A DNA stretch of 64,000 bases from positions 62,001 through 126,000 of the forward strand of contig WFMF01000071.1 of the NCBI GenBank assembly GCA_011033025.1, written 5' to 3'. A program made the position numbers and the translations under genes. Positions 1 to 12,403 of the stretch are shown piece by piece; position 1 is the first letter of the stretch; every line of letters begins with the position of its first letter. Source of the DNA: Beroe forskalii (taxonomy: Eukaryota; Ctenophora; Nuda; Beroida; Beroidae). The notes under the pieces were generated by a model. It was not told where the DNA came from and did no database searches. It was given only the letters and a program-made list of their open reading frames with translations.

Positions 1-421
1 TTGTTCCTTCTTTAAACCTCCCCTCCCCCAGGTGCAATAGAAGATGGCTTGTTCCTTGTTAAATTTCCTCTCCCACAGGTGTTATAGAAGACACCAGTAC
101 CCATGTTCCAGCTTTCTGTATAGGTAGGATAGTGTGCATAGTTTCCCTGATGCGTAGTACTCTGGTGTTGCTCAGTGCTGCAATCTGGTCGTGATTCCAG
201 CTTATCTGCTGGACCATTGAAAGATTGGAAGGAGCTGCTTCTAGCGGATCATGATCCGTTAGAAATTTCAGTTTTACGCGAATTGTTACACAGGATGGCT
301 TGTTTTTTGCTAAACCTCCTCTCCCACAGGTGCAAATTTAGAGATGGCTTGTTTCTTATTAAACAGGTGCAATAGAAGATGGCTTGTTCCCTGTATCACC
401 TCCTCTAGTCCTCTCCCACAG
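1..421 (+). repeat. Tandem copies of a ferlin 3' splice junction
   Basis: Four acceptor-like junctions (pyrimidine tract, CAG, then GTGCAATAGAAG or a variant) lie before the real exon, with exon-like starts at 32, 79, 330 and 367; the genuine one is at 422. The copy at 79 keeps the first dozen or so codons of the exon (reading VIEDTSTHVP) before diverging; the others keep only about 12-20 bases. They look like decayed tandem duplications of the intron end. Whether any is used as an alternative acceptor cannot be told from sequence. Confidence 0.7.
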
Positions 422-524
422 GTGCAATAGAAGAAACCAGTGTCCATGTTCCGGACGAGGGAGAGCAGGAGATCGAGGTGGCTCCAGGAGAGACCCAGGG
501 GGCTGCCAAGAAAAAGAAGAAATC
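422..524 (+). CDS. Ferlin exon: C2A-C2B linker
   Basis: First ferlin exon visible. It follows a CTCCCACAG acceptor and ends at a GTAAGT donor in phase 2. It encodes an acidic stretch followed by a lysine run (GAAKKKKKS). Linkers of this kind lie between C2A and C2B in ferlins, so C2A and the usual start codon should lie upstream of the window. The assignment rests on position and phase: it joins in frame, directly or through the micro-exon at 895, to the exon at 12337 that leads into C2B. Confidence 0.65.
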
Positions 525-894
525 GTAAGTAGGACGATATGTTGTGTAGTGCGTACTTAGGAACCCTCTCTAGTCTCTGCTTTTAGTAGACTCACAGTAC
601 CAACAACTGTTTTGTCATAGAAACAAATTACTTGGTTCATTCTTCATTGATCGCCTTTTAACACCTTTTACTATTCTGTTTCTTTAAATTTTGAAAGTGA
701 GAATTTTGTTGTCTACCATGTTCCTATATTCTGCAATCCTTAAATAGCCATTATCAGCTAAATGAAAGCATTATTATTAAAAGTATTGCTTGCTCACAGT
801 ACTGCTAGTAAAAAGCATTGCAATGATGCTGTGCCTTCTTGAGCACTTTGTGAGATCACTGACTCATCGGTTCTAATATCTGTTTCTTTTAAAG

Positions 895-933
895 CCAGTC
901 AAAACAACGAAGTAATGATAACAATAACAACTC
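895..933 (+). CDS. Possible ferlin cassette micro-exon
   Basis: A 39-nt block between a TTTCTTTTAAAG acceptor and a GTAAGT donor. It begins and ends in the same phase as the exon at 422, so it can be included or skipped without changing the frame. It encodes a polar, asparagine-rich 13-residue insert (SQSKQRSNDNNNNS across the joins). There is no family motif; support is only the two splice sites and the phase match. Confidence 0.45.
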
Positions 934-1454
934 GTAAGTTATCTTGTTATGCTACTTTTTGTTTGAGCTATCCATGGCACTTGCATGCACCATCAGATCT
1001 TATCAAATGCATGTGTCACCGATATCTGATGATCAGAATCGTGTCATATAAAAGCATAGTGACAAAGACTATAATTGTCATTATGAGAAGCACTGTCATA
1101 AACTTTCATTTAAATATCTTATATCAATATTTGATAAATCTATTAATGAACTCACCTGAGTCAATGAGTTAAACCAGCTGATTGCTATACTAAACATCGC
1201 ATGAAATTCTTCAGAATACGGCTGTTTGTACCAAAAATCAAATCGTGCAGTAAATTTTAATGTGATATTCCTTCTTCAGCACTGCTTAATTGGACGACTT
1301 TGCCTCAAATTCAAGTGCACGTCAGTCAATTACTGAGTTACCATTGGTATTTAATAATTTTACATGTGCGCTAGTGACTAATAAAATAATTCGGTTTGTT
1401 TAATGTGCAGCGTTTAGTAGCCCCGCCTCACATCCTTGCTTCTTCATGGTGCAT

Positions 1455-1650
1455 TACCACTATTACCGAGTACCACACCACTTTTACCACGTACCATACC
1501 ACTATTACCACGTACCACACCACTTTTAACACGTACCACACCACTTTTACCACGTACCACACCTCTATTACCACGTACCACACCACTATTAACACGTACC
1601 ACACCACTTTTAACACGTACCACATCACTATTACCACGTACCATACATCC
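1455..1650 (+). repeat. 21-bp minisatellite, about 9 units
   Basis: Nine or so units of the pattern ACCACGTACCACACCACTTTT with small substitutions (TTT/ATT alternations). Because 21 is a multiple of three, all frames stay open and give artificial heptapeptide-repeat ORFs on both strands. Confidence 0.85.
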
Positions 1651-4154
1651 ATGAGATGTTTAGAGGTATTGGGTAGTGTGTACAGTGGGGTGCTTGTTTT
1701 TGAGCTTCTTCCATAGTGTCTCCTCCAGTGTTTGCTCTAACTCACATCTCAAATAGTGTATCTCAACAAATTAGATAGCCTTCACATCGGTGATAAGAAT
1801 GTTCTTTATGAAATAATATGAAAAGTATCAAGCTGTTAGAAAGTTTTTCCTGGATTCAGTACGGTGGCTCAGCGCGCCATCAAAAACTTTCAGTTTATAA
1901 ACTAGAGATTAGAAAGTTAGGAGAAGCTGTTGCTGTCAAGAGATACGGAACAACTCAACTTGACTAAATATCTTAGTTTTGTCCTTGATGCCTTGACCAT
2001 CTCCTTCATACCGGCACCAATATCAAAACCTACCCTCTCCCCTTGCTCTTGCATTAGCCAGCTTTTATTGATCTGCGGGCTTATCACGTACTTCAAGACC
2101 AAATTACAAGACAAATAACGTAAAATAAAATTTTGAAGAAGTCGTCTAGAGTGTAAGACGTTTGATTAAGAAATCAACAGAATTTAAAACTGGCTTATGT
2201 CTGTTTAAAGACCAACGCCTCATTTATTTGATGATGAACTTATCAACCAGACAGTAATCATTTAATTGGTACAACAATGCAATTCAACATTTGAGTTTCA
2301 ATCTTTTGTCCTTTTCAATTTGGGCAGCTTAGATTTTGTCCAAAAAGGCTTGGAATTTAATTAAGTTCTTGATACACTCACATAAATTTTTCTCTCCATC
2401 AATATCCCAATATGGATTGTACTTATGAAATATAAGGAGTGACAGACGTATGGTAAGGCCTGAAGATGCCCGATTTGAATATTTTTCTGTAAAATATCCT
2501 TCGTAAATCTCGCGCCTGAAACGGTTTCCTCATTTACTGTCCGCTCTTATTCCAATAAGAGATCAATTAAAAGACGATATTAATGATAATATATTTTGTC
2601 AGGCAATAATATTTTGTTCCTTGTCAATGTAATGTACGCCGTTTCGTCCGGTGACTTTAGTATCTCGTCTCCGAGGCTCCCCTTTCGTGGCACAATGTCT
2701 GTGTGACGAAGTTTGATTTTCTGTGATCCAGTGAATCAGTACAAACTGTTCGATCAATAACTTTGATTTGGAGGATAAACTGCTGGTTCCTTTTGACTTT
2801 CGTCCGATCCTAACCATGTGTCCGCTTATCCTGTTTAGTTACTTTCACCAATTAAACAGATCAGTAATTGGACATCGAATTACTTCGGTTGGTGTGAACT
2901 GTGAGTGGTTTGGCGAAACAATCGCGTTTAGACAAAGGTCGAGATATCAAGGGACTTTCCTGTCCTGTATTTAAGTATTTACTGGTGCTTATGGCGTACT
3001 GCACGCGACAAAACGCTAAAAATAGACTACTAAGCGCAAATGCCCTTGTTAGAGCGCTTAGAATAGAATACGGTAAATTTGAGCTTTATTTCTCTTTTGT
3101 AATGACTTCTCGAGAATGCCTTGAGGACGCTGCACACGTACTGAAAAGCTCGTGCCTGATATGAACAAGCTCTATCGAACCTAACTAGCAGTAGTACTAG
3201 TCACTGTTTGAGTTATGAAGAGCAGGAATCTCCGTTAGGGGATATGATTATCTATGAGAACTGTTTCCTGGTTTTTACTTTTTAGCAGGATACCACCAGA
3301 AATCCTCGCAAAAATATCAAATATAGATTTCTCGGGTAGGAACAGCACTGCTTCATCCTGAAACTGAGACAAATCCCTCAAATGGGACGCCTCATGATAT
3401 GGGACATATTATTGTGGAGTTCCGCCAGGGCGAAAGGCACGTTATATATTGCTTTCTGTAAACACGTTATCAGCCAGCAAGCTGCAATCATTTCTCTCTG
3501 ACGTTCATTATACGTGGCTGATCACTGCGTTCATTATAGTGATCAGTGATTGCCTCGGCCTCCTATGAACATGCGACAACGACGCAGAATGTCATGTTTC
3601 AGGGGACCTGGTCCCTCGGAGATAATTATCGAGCTGAGAAACTCGGGCAACTATGCCTTAAATATTACCTTCTCTAATCTCCTCCAGATTTATATTACTC
3701 CTCTCAATTACGTAGAATAATATAGCGGCCAAGTAAAGCAGACCCCTCATCATATAACATACAAGTCTTGTGGCTGATGTTGAGCTGAAAACCCATCAAG
3801 CGTATTGTTTAGCCGGATGATTAAGACAATATAGGATGGGTGGAATACTGCACGGCAGATCCTGTAGTAGCATCTGCTGCTGCTGGTTAGATCTGCGCAT
3901 CACTCAGTCACTTGGTAAACGAGAGCGGGAGATGATGGGAGAGTAATTTGGTTTTTATTTTCTCTTCGTCTCCTCTCCTCCTCCTCCGCCTGCACACACG
4001 TCCACTAGTTATATAGGTTTATTTATAATGCTACTGTTTATTTATAATGTCAGAGTCTGACCATTGTGTATAAACCCCGCCCCTATATCAAAGTTGTCTT
4101 AATTGACGTCAGAGTCCTTGGCCCAAGTCTGTTATATACATCCAAACCTGTAAC

Positions 4155-4510
4155 GGTGCCCTACGTGCACGCAGTTTCAAAGTTCCGTAACCCCGCCTTA
4201 ATTGCACACAGTTTCCAAGTTTCGTAACCGGCCCAAGTTGCACATTCCAAAGTTCCAAAACCTCCCTAACGGTTCCAAAGTTTACTTGTACAGTTTCAGA
4301 GTTCCAACGTTCACAGTTTCACTGCCCTACTTGCACACAGTTTCAAAGTTCCTTACCCTGCCCTACCTTCACAGTTTCAAAGCTCCTTAACCCGCCTTTC
4401 TTGCCCACAGTTTCAAGTTTTCGTAACCCCGCCGTAGTTGCAATCAGTTTCAAACTTCTTTAACCCCTTACCCTACTTGCACACAGTTCTAAAGTTCCGT
4501 TACCCTGTCC
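4155..4510 (+). repeat. Degenerate ~37-bp tandem repeat
   Basis: Eight or nine imperfect units sharing GCACACAGTTTCAAAGTTCC followed by a variant of GTAACCCCGCC. Units are noticeably diverged and of unequal length. No coding capacity. Confidence 0.75.
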
Positions 4511-7500
4511 AGGATCCCAGTTGTACTTATAGTTCGCAAATATCCCGTATTTGTTTACCCTAGTAACCCCTACCGACTCAACCTTGATAATGTTGCTAAC
4601 CTCCACCTTGATATTGTTGCTAACCTCCACCCATGGGTTACCTCATAGATGGGTAAATTTGCGTAATTGATGAGTAATTACCTACTCAGGTCAGAGTGGC
4701 AAAGTCGCGTACTTCTTTACAAGTACAATCGATTAGCGGGGTGGGGTGACATCGTAATTACTGCTCCGAATAAGTAAATTATTAATGGCGTCGGGTCTTC
4801 TTTTGAAGGTGCAGTGGGGCGAACTATTTGTTGTCATCTATAAGAAGGTAAGAGCTCCTCATATTAATCTTCATACCATGCGATGGTTGTATCCATTTGA
4901 TAAGTTGCATCCCTACCCGGAATCGCTTATCACTCGAGCAATGATTTTGAGTATTGTCATTGCTCCGGCCTAATATTTCGCTCTGTCACGTGACGGTGTA
5001 TAGACGAAGAATTGGTGGGCTTATCAATGACCTGCGCCGAGGGAATCATTTCATCATCAGTTACATGTTTGCTGGTGTGGTCTAGGTTCTTTTAATATGT
5101 GTTATGTGTACCTAGCACCAAAAACATAACGTTAAATATGTAATAGGTTCGAGACTCGAGCTTAGGTTTAGGTTTTTCCAGGATTTCAGCAAGCCGGACT
5201 GGGTTGAGGGTGGTCCCAGTAACTTTTTTCATGTTTCACTGAGCTTTGGAAGCACTTTATGCACTTTTATTTTCTGTACGTTAAAATTGATTTAAACTTC
5301 GGTAGTAAGTTAGTTCGCTTGAAGATTATGATTTTCAGTGCTCAGCACACTTGACATTCTCAGAGTTTCAAGGAGGTTTGTTGGTCGCAAAATAGAACAG
5401 AACAATCTTCTTGTTTTGATCAATTGATCATTACCCGAACAAATTATACCTCGATCGGCTTTTTCGACTGTGTCGTTAGCTACTCAAAAGAAAATTGATC
5501 GGAAATACGGAATTCTGACAGTCATTATTTCAATCATTCTGATAACACGATCCTTTCCTTCAAGTCAGTAATAGGGACTAATTTGCTTTATTATTTCCTT
5601 TGAACGTTACTTTAAGTACGGCAGTACGCCAAGCCACTGCACTGACTTACTGTTCCCATTGAAGTATCTCTGAGGGTGCCAAAAGCATCCTGGTTACGCT
5701 GTTATAGTGGTGTCCCGTGGTCTCTGTGCTGGGAGTTCCCAACAGGAACTGTCCCCCATCTTAGGGATGACAATACAAAACAATACTAATTGATAACCAT
5801 ATCAATGATGGTACGCTTGATCAACCCGTCAGTCCACCAACTTCATAAACCACACGTCGCCAACCTCATCTACCTATTGTTTGAGCGCTAAGTCTGCGGA
5901 TAGGTATTCTCATGATTCCCCCCTACGGCCCTCTATCTGTAAGGGAGTGTAGTGATACTATTGATGATGTTCCGATGTTGCAACTTCAAATTGACACAAC
6001 TAATTCACAGGCTGCAGTTTGTCGTTAGCTGAATCAGGTTCCTTCGACATAATAGATTACTGGAGTAGTTGTTTCAATGAACATCCAATATAGTTCCTCC
6101 GTTGAGTCCGTAGTTTCGACAGTAACTCTCGAGTCTCGACACTTAGGCTACTTTGTAATCAAAATATCACTCAAGCAGCTTTTTAAGGTTTTCTGGAGCC
6201 GCTGGCTCATTATCAGATAACGAACTAATTACCTGCCTGATGCCAGGTCATTAGCTGTTCTGATGCTAATCATAGTTCGGTTAATCGCTTAATGTCGAAT
6301 TCATCACTTAGTTTGAAACTTACCTGGGCGTTAAGCCAAAGGTATGGCATGTCTAATTGGAAAGTAATTGGCAGTTGCCCAGATTTGATGAATTGATTGT
6401 GGCCAGATAATTCCCGTTCAAGTTATCAAGATGCTTAGTGGACCGGATGTGCGTTGGGAAGGGGCCTCTATTCAGTATCTTAGAAAAAACGGGAAAGTTG
6501 TAACAATTTACCAAAAGATTTACGATACAGTTAATTGGCGGTGGCCAGTGGCCAGAACATTTTTGTTGTGAAATGATAACCGGCGTGGATACAATTAGCA
6601 AATCATACTGATGATGAAAAACAACAGATCAACAATTTACGACCCATGAATGATGCTCTAATTTGAACGTTAGCCTGAAAGATTCTTCTTTGGTATTGAT
6701 TGAGTTTGTAGACTGTAGATTGCTCAAAAATCTCAGTTCAAAAGTATGTTGATTTGTGTGGGAAATGATCAGTGAACTCTTAGCTTGCCGGAAGTAGGTA
6801 AGGGAATATTTAAGATTTACAAGGCTCAATCTGCATTGGATGCAACCACATTACAAAAGCTAGGCATTGTTCGTCAGCGTCCTTTTACCTTGATATACTG
6901 GATTTCTCTTACCTAGATGTACTCCTCTCTCTCTCTATCTGTAGATTTATATTCATGAGTTTCTCTCCTGTCTTTAGAGTCTTTGTATTTGTTAAATTGG
7001 AAACCTCTTATCGAGGGTGGGGTCTGGGGACACGGTTATATGCACCATTTATGAAGAATATATAATGTCTTATCCGCCACCATTCGTTGCTACGTCTAGT
7101 TATTGTTGTAATAGGAATATAACCGATATCAACTTAGTCGCGGCAACCCCTCCCCCAACATGATCACTGTACGCACACAGTTGAGAGGAGGAGTAGTCTT
7201 ATTAGGTCCACTATATTCCTGATGAGAATGTCGCCCCAATAACAACCATCCTCGGTATGGTCACGCACATGTCCACATTGTAATGTATGATAGGTGAGAG
7301 CAGCTACAAGCGAAGTGATAACTCAGTCTTCCCCCTATAACTGCCATGTATATTAAAACACATGGGTCACACAATAAAGCCATTACATTTCCCGCTATAA
7401 CCCTCCTCCCCACGGCACCCTGTATTTGAGACGATCTATACAGGCGAGAGTAATGATAATACACTGATAAGTCACTCTCTCTCCTCCGCTCTTTCTACAG

Positions 7501-8730
7501 GCCTCGCCCTGGATTTGTCTTATATATACTCAAAATACCCCAGTATAATCTATATGCTTGCTTGTATGCTGTGAAGGGCCAGCTTTACATATATATAATA
7601 TAGGAGCTAAAGACGTACGATCATCCCGCGCAGCTAGCAGCTGCTTATAGTGACCTCTGAGAAGAGGAGCCTCTAACTGCTTCTGCTGCTGCCGGTGTGT
7701 ATTCATTACATGCCTCCTTCCCCTCTTCTCCAGACAGTGTATTCTTTGCTGCTTCCTCTCTCTCCTCCCTCCCTCTCGCTTTGTAGTTACACTAATGTTA
7801 GATTATTTACGCTGTGTATTATTCGTAGAGTACGGGACGCAAGCAGTGTAAGCGTGCTTGTAGTGCTATAACAGGGGGTGCAGTTAGCTTCATGTTGCTT
7901 GAAGTGCTATTAGTAGGGGGGTGTATATTAGGTTGCTCCATCAAGCAGCATGTATAGAATGCGCTCCTCCTCCTCCAATTGCTACTCCTCTCCTCCTACC
8001 ATCCTCCTCTTATCTCCTCCTATCTCCCTCCTATCTCTCCTCCTCTCTCATCCCCCAATCCGGTGTACATGCCATCATGTTCGCTGTGATCTGCTGACGT
8101 CACGACAAAGCAGTGTGCGTCACGACAGGATCGCGCGTGCGTCACGCCGTCCTTCTGTTGTTGTTGTTGTGCGCGGCGCACGACTTCTTCCACTCCGACT
8201 CCGCTGACGTAGGACGCGCACACACACACACAGATGAAACACGTGACCAGTCCTCAGTAAATCTAAATATTCTCTAACATTATCTGACCCGACATATAGA
8301 ATATATATAGCTAGTCCGCGTAGTATGTAGTATATATATTTATATATATGGTCCTAAGTTGTCTATATACTAATGTTTCATATAATCACTGAAGAAAAGG
8401 GCGTGTCCTCTGAACAATTAGCCTCTTCTTTCTCTCTCTGGAGGAGGAGGAGGAGGAGGAGGATTTATCCCTGTTGTTTCTCAGACATCCCACTCGACCT
8501 ATACCAAACTCTTGCTGCTCAGTACTACATACTTCACATAACTACAGCATATATATAATATACTTGGTGCGCTCTCTTACAACGCTTGTTTTTTCCTACT
8601 TCTCCTCCCTCAAGATCATCCGCCGTAATTTCTGAGTTGCTATCGTCAGAACGCGCACGTCGCTTGCGGGCACACAACCACCCTTATTCGTTAACGGGCA
8701 TCATCCCGATAGAGTACCATGGAAACGGGT

Positions 8731-8738
8731 TATAAATA
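8731..8738 (+). promoter_or_regulatory. Candidate TATA box for alternative 5' exon
   Basis: TATAAATA preceded by a GC-richer segment with CRE-like TGACGT motifs (8090-8230) and followed by a very pyrimidine-rich stretch. It lies on the ferlin strand 1.25 kb upstream of the spliced, ATG-bearing exon at 9987, so it could drive a non-coding first exon for it. No transcription start is visible directly. Confidence 0.3.
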
Positions 8739-9986
8739 GCTGTCTACAGTTGTGCGGTATTATCCACTGCCATCATCCACTTAGACCTAGCTCTCTCTCT
8801 TCTTCTTCTCCGTCATTATAAACTGCTTGCTTCCTTCATCTGCAGTTCGCTCACTACTCAGCAGCAGCAACCCTCGGTCTCCATTGTTCACACTCTCACG
8901 CTCTCTCCCTCTCTGCTGCGCGCGCGCACCCAGCACCCACGTGCTTCCTACTCCCCACCTTCCTAACTCCCGTGTATTTGTATCTCCGTATGCTTTGAAA
9001 ATTTACAATTGAGAGGCGTACTTTAAGCTACACCGTTTATCCTGTTAGTGGACTACGCTTTAATTTGAACCACCCAATGGACGGCCGTGCAGTGCTATTA
9101 GGTCCATGGAATTGCGAGGGAGTTGCGTTGCCGACCGACTGCCCGAAAGCATGAAGAGCAAAAGCCTGATGACGTCTGGATCATACCTTTCGTGGCTGTT
9201 TCTGAGTCTAATGGGAGTATAATCTGCGGAGTTCATGTCACAACTTCGCTGCACACGTACACAAACACAGCTCATTCTCTCGAGAACTTTAACTTTCCTT
9301 TTGTTCTGATATAAACTTAATGCAGCGTAATAGCCAGGTATTTTACATTGTACCCAGAGTGTTTGCTTAAATGCTTGAAATAACCAACCACGATAATCAC
9401 TTTTTATACTTAGTTCGATCATTTAACGTTACCATTATTGGCTTGCTTTTAGTTTGATGGTTGGGGAGCAGTGGTGCTGGCGTTAGCTCGAAATATCACT
9501 GAATAGTTCATTATAATTTGCGCTGGTTATCGCTGCCCCTACCCTCTCACCCCTGACCCCAGGTCCTTTTTTAACCCCTTAATACATGGTCTCATAATAA
9601 AGTAGTAACATTTCTTCTTCAGTGTTTCCCCCTTTTAAACGTGGTCAATGATATTCCTCGGTCCCAGTCCTTTTCAGCTTTCACTCTTTTAAGTTTTAGT
9701 ATCTAAATCAGTGAATGAATATATGGGTCATGATAAGCGATAAAATCTTGGAATTGTTCGGATTGTTTGTTGATTCAACAAGTTGTTCATTTCAATGTTT
9801 TTATTGAACACGTTCTAGATCGTCCTTTTTTCGAATCCAGTTGACTTTGTTTTTACACTGCAATGTTATTTGGAGAGCGTTAGGATCTGTTATTTTGTTG
9901 TAACAGCCCCATCCGACCCGTCTAGACCGTCTTTCCGTCGAATCGTATTTGTTCTTTACTCCACTGTATACCTGTCTCCTCCGCAG

Positions 9987-10336
9987 TATGGCACAATGGT
10001 GTGAGGTATGAGTGACAAGGGCAGCAGAGTGGTGGAGTATGACGACTACGTTATCGAGGTGGATGACGAGGGGGGTCTGGCCGAGGAGGACGACTTTGTG
10101 GACGATGAGTCCTACATGTACGAGGATGAGATCATAGACCCGCGGGAGCGGAAGAAGGACGGACGGACGGTGGTGGTGCCGGCCAAGGAGAAGCGGCTGG
10201 GCGGCAAGAAGGCGTATAAGGAGTACATGGATTCGATGAAGAACCAGAAGAGGAACCTGCCGATGAACACGGAGAATCTGCCTCTCAAACACAAAATAAA
10301 GAAAATATTCAAAAATGATCACAGATACTACGGCAA
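9987..10336 (+). CDS. Possible alternative ferlin N-terminal exon A (acidic)
   Basis: The segment follows a TCTCCTCCGCAG acceptor. All three frames stop shortly after the acceptor except for the frame reopened by the ATG at 10008, which then runs 109 codons to a GTATGT donor at 10337. The product starts MSDKGSRVVEYDDY, continues with a strongly acidic stretch of about 35 residues, then a lysine/arginine-rich helix-forming tail. The donor is phase 2, exactly what the exon at 12337 requires, so it could replace the upstream C2A part of the ferlin. I recognise no domain. It could instead belong to an unrelated short transcript. Confidence 0.5.
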
Positions 10337-11500
10337 GTATGTAGATCGGTGGCGATTGTATGGTGAATGGTACCAAATTTTCCTCAGCTACTAATATTTA
10401 TGTGAAACAACATTCATTTAAAGTTCAAAAATCAGTTTAAATCGGGCACCATCGCGATTTTAGCTGCCAATCAACCTTGAGACATTTCACTCCTAACCGA
10501 CGGTCACCCATCCATCTCGCTCGAACTTGTTCGCCAAAACCTTTCTTCTTCTAACGGTATTATTCGGCAGAGCCCGTAACAGTTTAAAATCAGTGTGAGC
10601 CCGAAAGGGCGAAAATCACTTGTTCGTTCCCTCATGAAAGTACAACCTACGCGGCTTTTCCCTCTTGACCGACAGTCGCCCATCAAACAACAGCCAAAAA
10701 CAGTGACCCTGAAGTCTGAAGAGACTGCAAGATGAGATATATTAACTGCTCAGTATCACCAACAGTATCACCAACATATTATGTTCTCCTCTAAGCTTAC
10801 CACGTGTATCACATGAATGGTGGGAAGTGGGATATGGCCATATCATCATTTATCAGCGTTAGATTGGCTGTCTGTGCCGAATATGATTGATGATATCTAT
10901 TTGACTGAAGTCCAAAAATAGGGCTGGTAATCCATGCCATTATATCTGGCTGTCTTGGCTAAATGAAATTACTATCTGCTGCATACTGTGATGCCCATAA
11001 TATTCCAGTGACGATCAGAACGTTTTTACTTCCATTCAAACCGATTATTCCTTGGCTCATCAGCTCTGCCTAGACGGCTTTGCTGAGTAATTTAGGGTTG
11101 CGTACCTGCCCACCACGCCCAATGACGAGGTAACTGCTCGAGTTTGTAATCAGCTAACAAGCTGCTCCCTCTCCAGTGAGTAGGCACCGTATTCAATACA
11201 ATTATTGGCACACCTGTCACCGGATTCTGATTCTAATGATATTAACTGCCGACCGGACTAGACTCCAGCGTCCCTTCCCTCGGACTCATTCCGCAATGTT
11301 TTACTTCACGCCCACCTCTCTATCCGCCGTACACGGAGCCTAAACCGGGAGGAAATTAGGCGGCCGCGTTTGCAGGTGATCTAGCCCTAGATAATTAACA
11401 GACAGTTATTCCATGCTCGACCTAACGAATCTAGCTTGTTACTCGTGATGATAACAGCTGTCCATCACGCATGGCACGCCGTTCTTACTTCACATCACAC
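10337..11500 (+). other. Intron, nothing recognised
   Basis: Unique, moderately AT-rich sequence with no coding exon, repeat or strong motif that I can support. Confidence 0.5.
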
Positions 11501-11514
11501 GATTTGGTGACGGA

Positions 11515-11551
11515 CCAATCAGAGCCCTCCCCACCTCGCTCTACAACCAAT
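11515..11551 (+). promoter_or_regulatory. Paired CCAAT boxes
   Basis: Two copies of ACCAATCA followed by GAGCCCTCC/CAGCCCTCC are 32 bases apart (CCAAT at 11515-11519 and 11547-11551), about 300 bases before the ATG at 11843. Tandem CCAAT boxes with GC-rich flanks are typical of TATA-less promoters, which makes a start site for the exon at 11843 plausible. Confidence 0.35.
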
Positions 11552-11842
11552 CACAGCCCTCCCCGCCCGACACTACCTAGATTTTAATTGCCAATCTGAG
11601 AAGTGGTTATGTGATGGTGTGTACGGATAAACTGTCAGCTCAACCGCTTGTGTCGATATTTCAACCGTACTAAGTTTTGTGAGAGTAGTTAGGATTAGTA
11701 TACTAAGTGTAAATAAAGTGGTGCCGAGAGTTAGTTTAGTAACTCTACAAGTAGCCCGGGTGTTTGAAAGTCAGTGCTCAGCAGCACCCCTTAGGATTTA
11801 TTAGTTTGTGTTTCTCGCGGCGTAAAGCTGAGTGCTGTTTCC

Positions 11843-11952
11843 ATGGACCCTGAGCTGGACGATGAGGAGGAGGTCTGTGTCGAGGTCTCAGGACAGCCTC
11901 ACAGCACCCAGTCCGAACCGGCGGAAAAAATGAAAAATTCACAATACGACGA
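11843..11952 (+). CDS. Possible alternative ferlin N-terminal exon B (acidic)
   Basis: An ATG in good context (CCATGG) opens MDPELDDEEEV and 36 codons, reaching a GTATGA donor-like site at 11953 in phase 2, just before an in-frame TAG. Phase 2 again matches the exon at 12337. Like exon A it is acidic at the start. The donor is weaker than most in this gene. If unspliced it would be only a 39-codon ORF. Confidence 0.4.
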
Positions 11953-12336
11953 GTATGAATAGTTTTCATACACTTTTTTGCTGCATGGATTGAAGGGTCT
12001 ATTGGCATTTTATGAATTATCTATCTTGGCCAATGGTCCCTTGTTTGCATGAATAACATGTCGTTCTCATTCCATCATTCATTTCTGGATCAGAACTTTA
12101 TGCCATTAAGATATTGATCTTCTTGAATTCTTTAATTATCTGTTGCCCATCCTCAAAGACCTCTCTTGCCCACAGAGTTTGTTGTGTTTAATAGCATGGC
12201 ATATATATACGTTGTGTATTTGTACAAATTATACATCGCATGTACAAGGCACTCAGAGACTAATAAGCCCACTAATATTTTGAGTAATAAGACAGAAAAC
12301 TTAGCTTTCCAACCACTAAACTCAACCTATTTTCAG

Positions 12337-12403
12337 TGTCATAGCAGCGCCCAGGTCCACCATGGACCGATCGAAACTATCCACCAAAAAACAGGACTTC
12401 CAG
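12337..12403 (+). CDS. Ferlin exon leading into C2B
   Basis: It starts after TATTTTCAG and ends at GTCAGT. With one base completing the incoming phase-2 codon it reads VIAAPRSTMDRSKLSTKKQ then DFQ. The QDFQ ending immediately before VRVNVHEGRKL is the usual approach to ferlin C2B. This is the exon on which the upstream linker exons and both alternative 5' exons converge. Confidence 0.75.

Larger units (their letters stand above)
934..9986 (+). other. Long ferlin intron, mostly featureless
   Basis: About 9 kb without a credible coding exon. It holds two minisatellites (1455-1650 and 4155-4510), pyrimidine-rich and GGA-repeat tracts (about 7940-8050, 8440-8463), a TATA-bearing segment near 8731, and otherwise AT-rich unique sequence. 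ORFs of 60-120 codons here have no domain, no suitable splice sites and no consistent composition, and I treat them as chance. Confidence 0.6.

Noticed and set aside
1396..1716. Long ORFs on both strands with heptapeptide repeats
   Set aside because: Produced by a 21-bp minisatellite that keeps all frames open.
2599..3164. Overlapping 60-90-codon ORFs
   Set aside because: No domain, no codon pattern and no splice context; treated as intron sequence.
9060..9422. 120-codon minus-strand ORF
   Set aside because: No recognisable motif, mixed composition, no splice or promoter context; probably chance.
9801..10376. 191-codon minus-strand ORF
   Set aside because: Opposite the acidic exon at 10008; its Leu/Val/His-rich reading is the complement of GAC/GAG-rich sequence.
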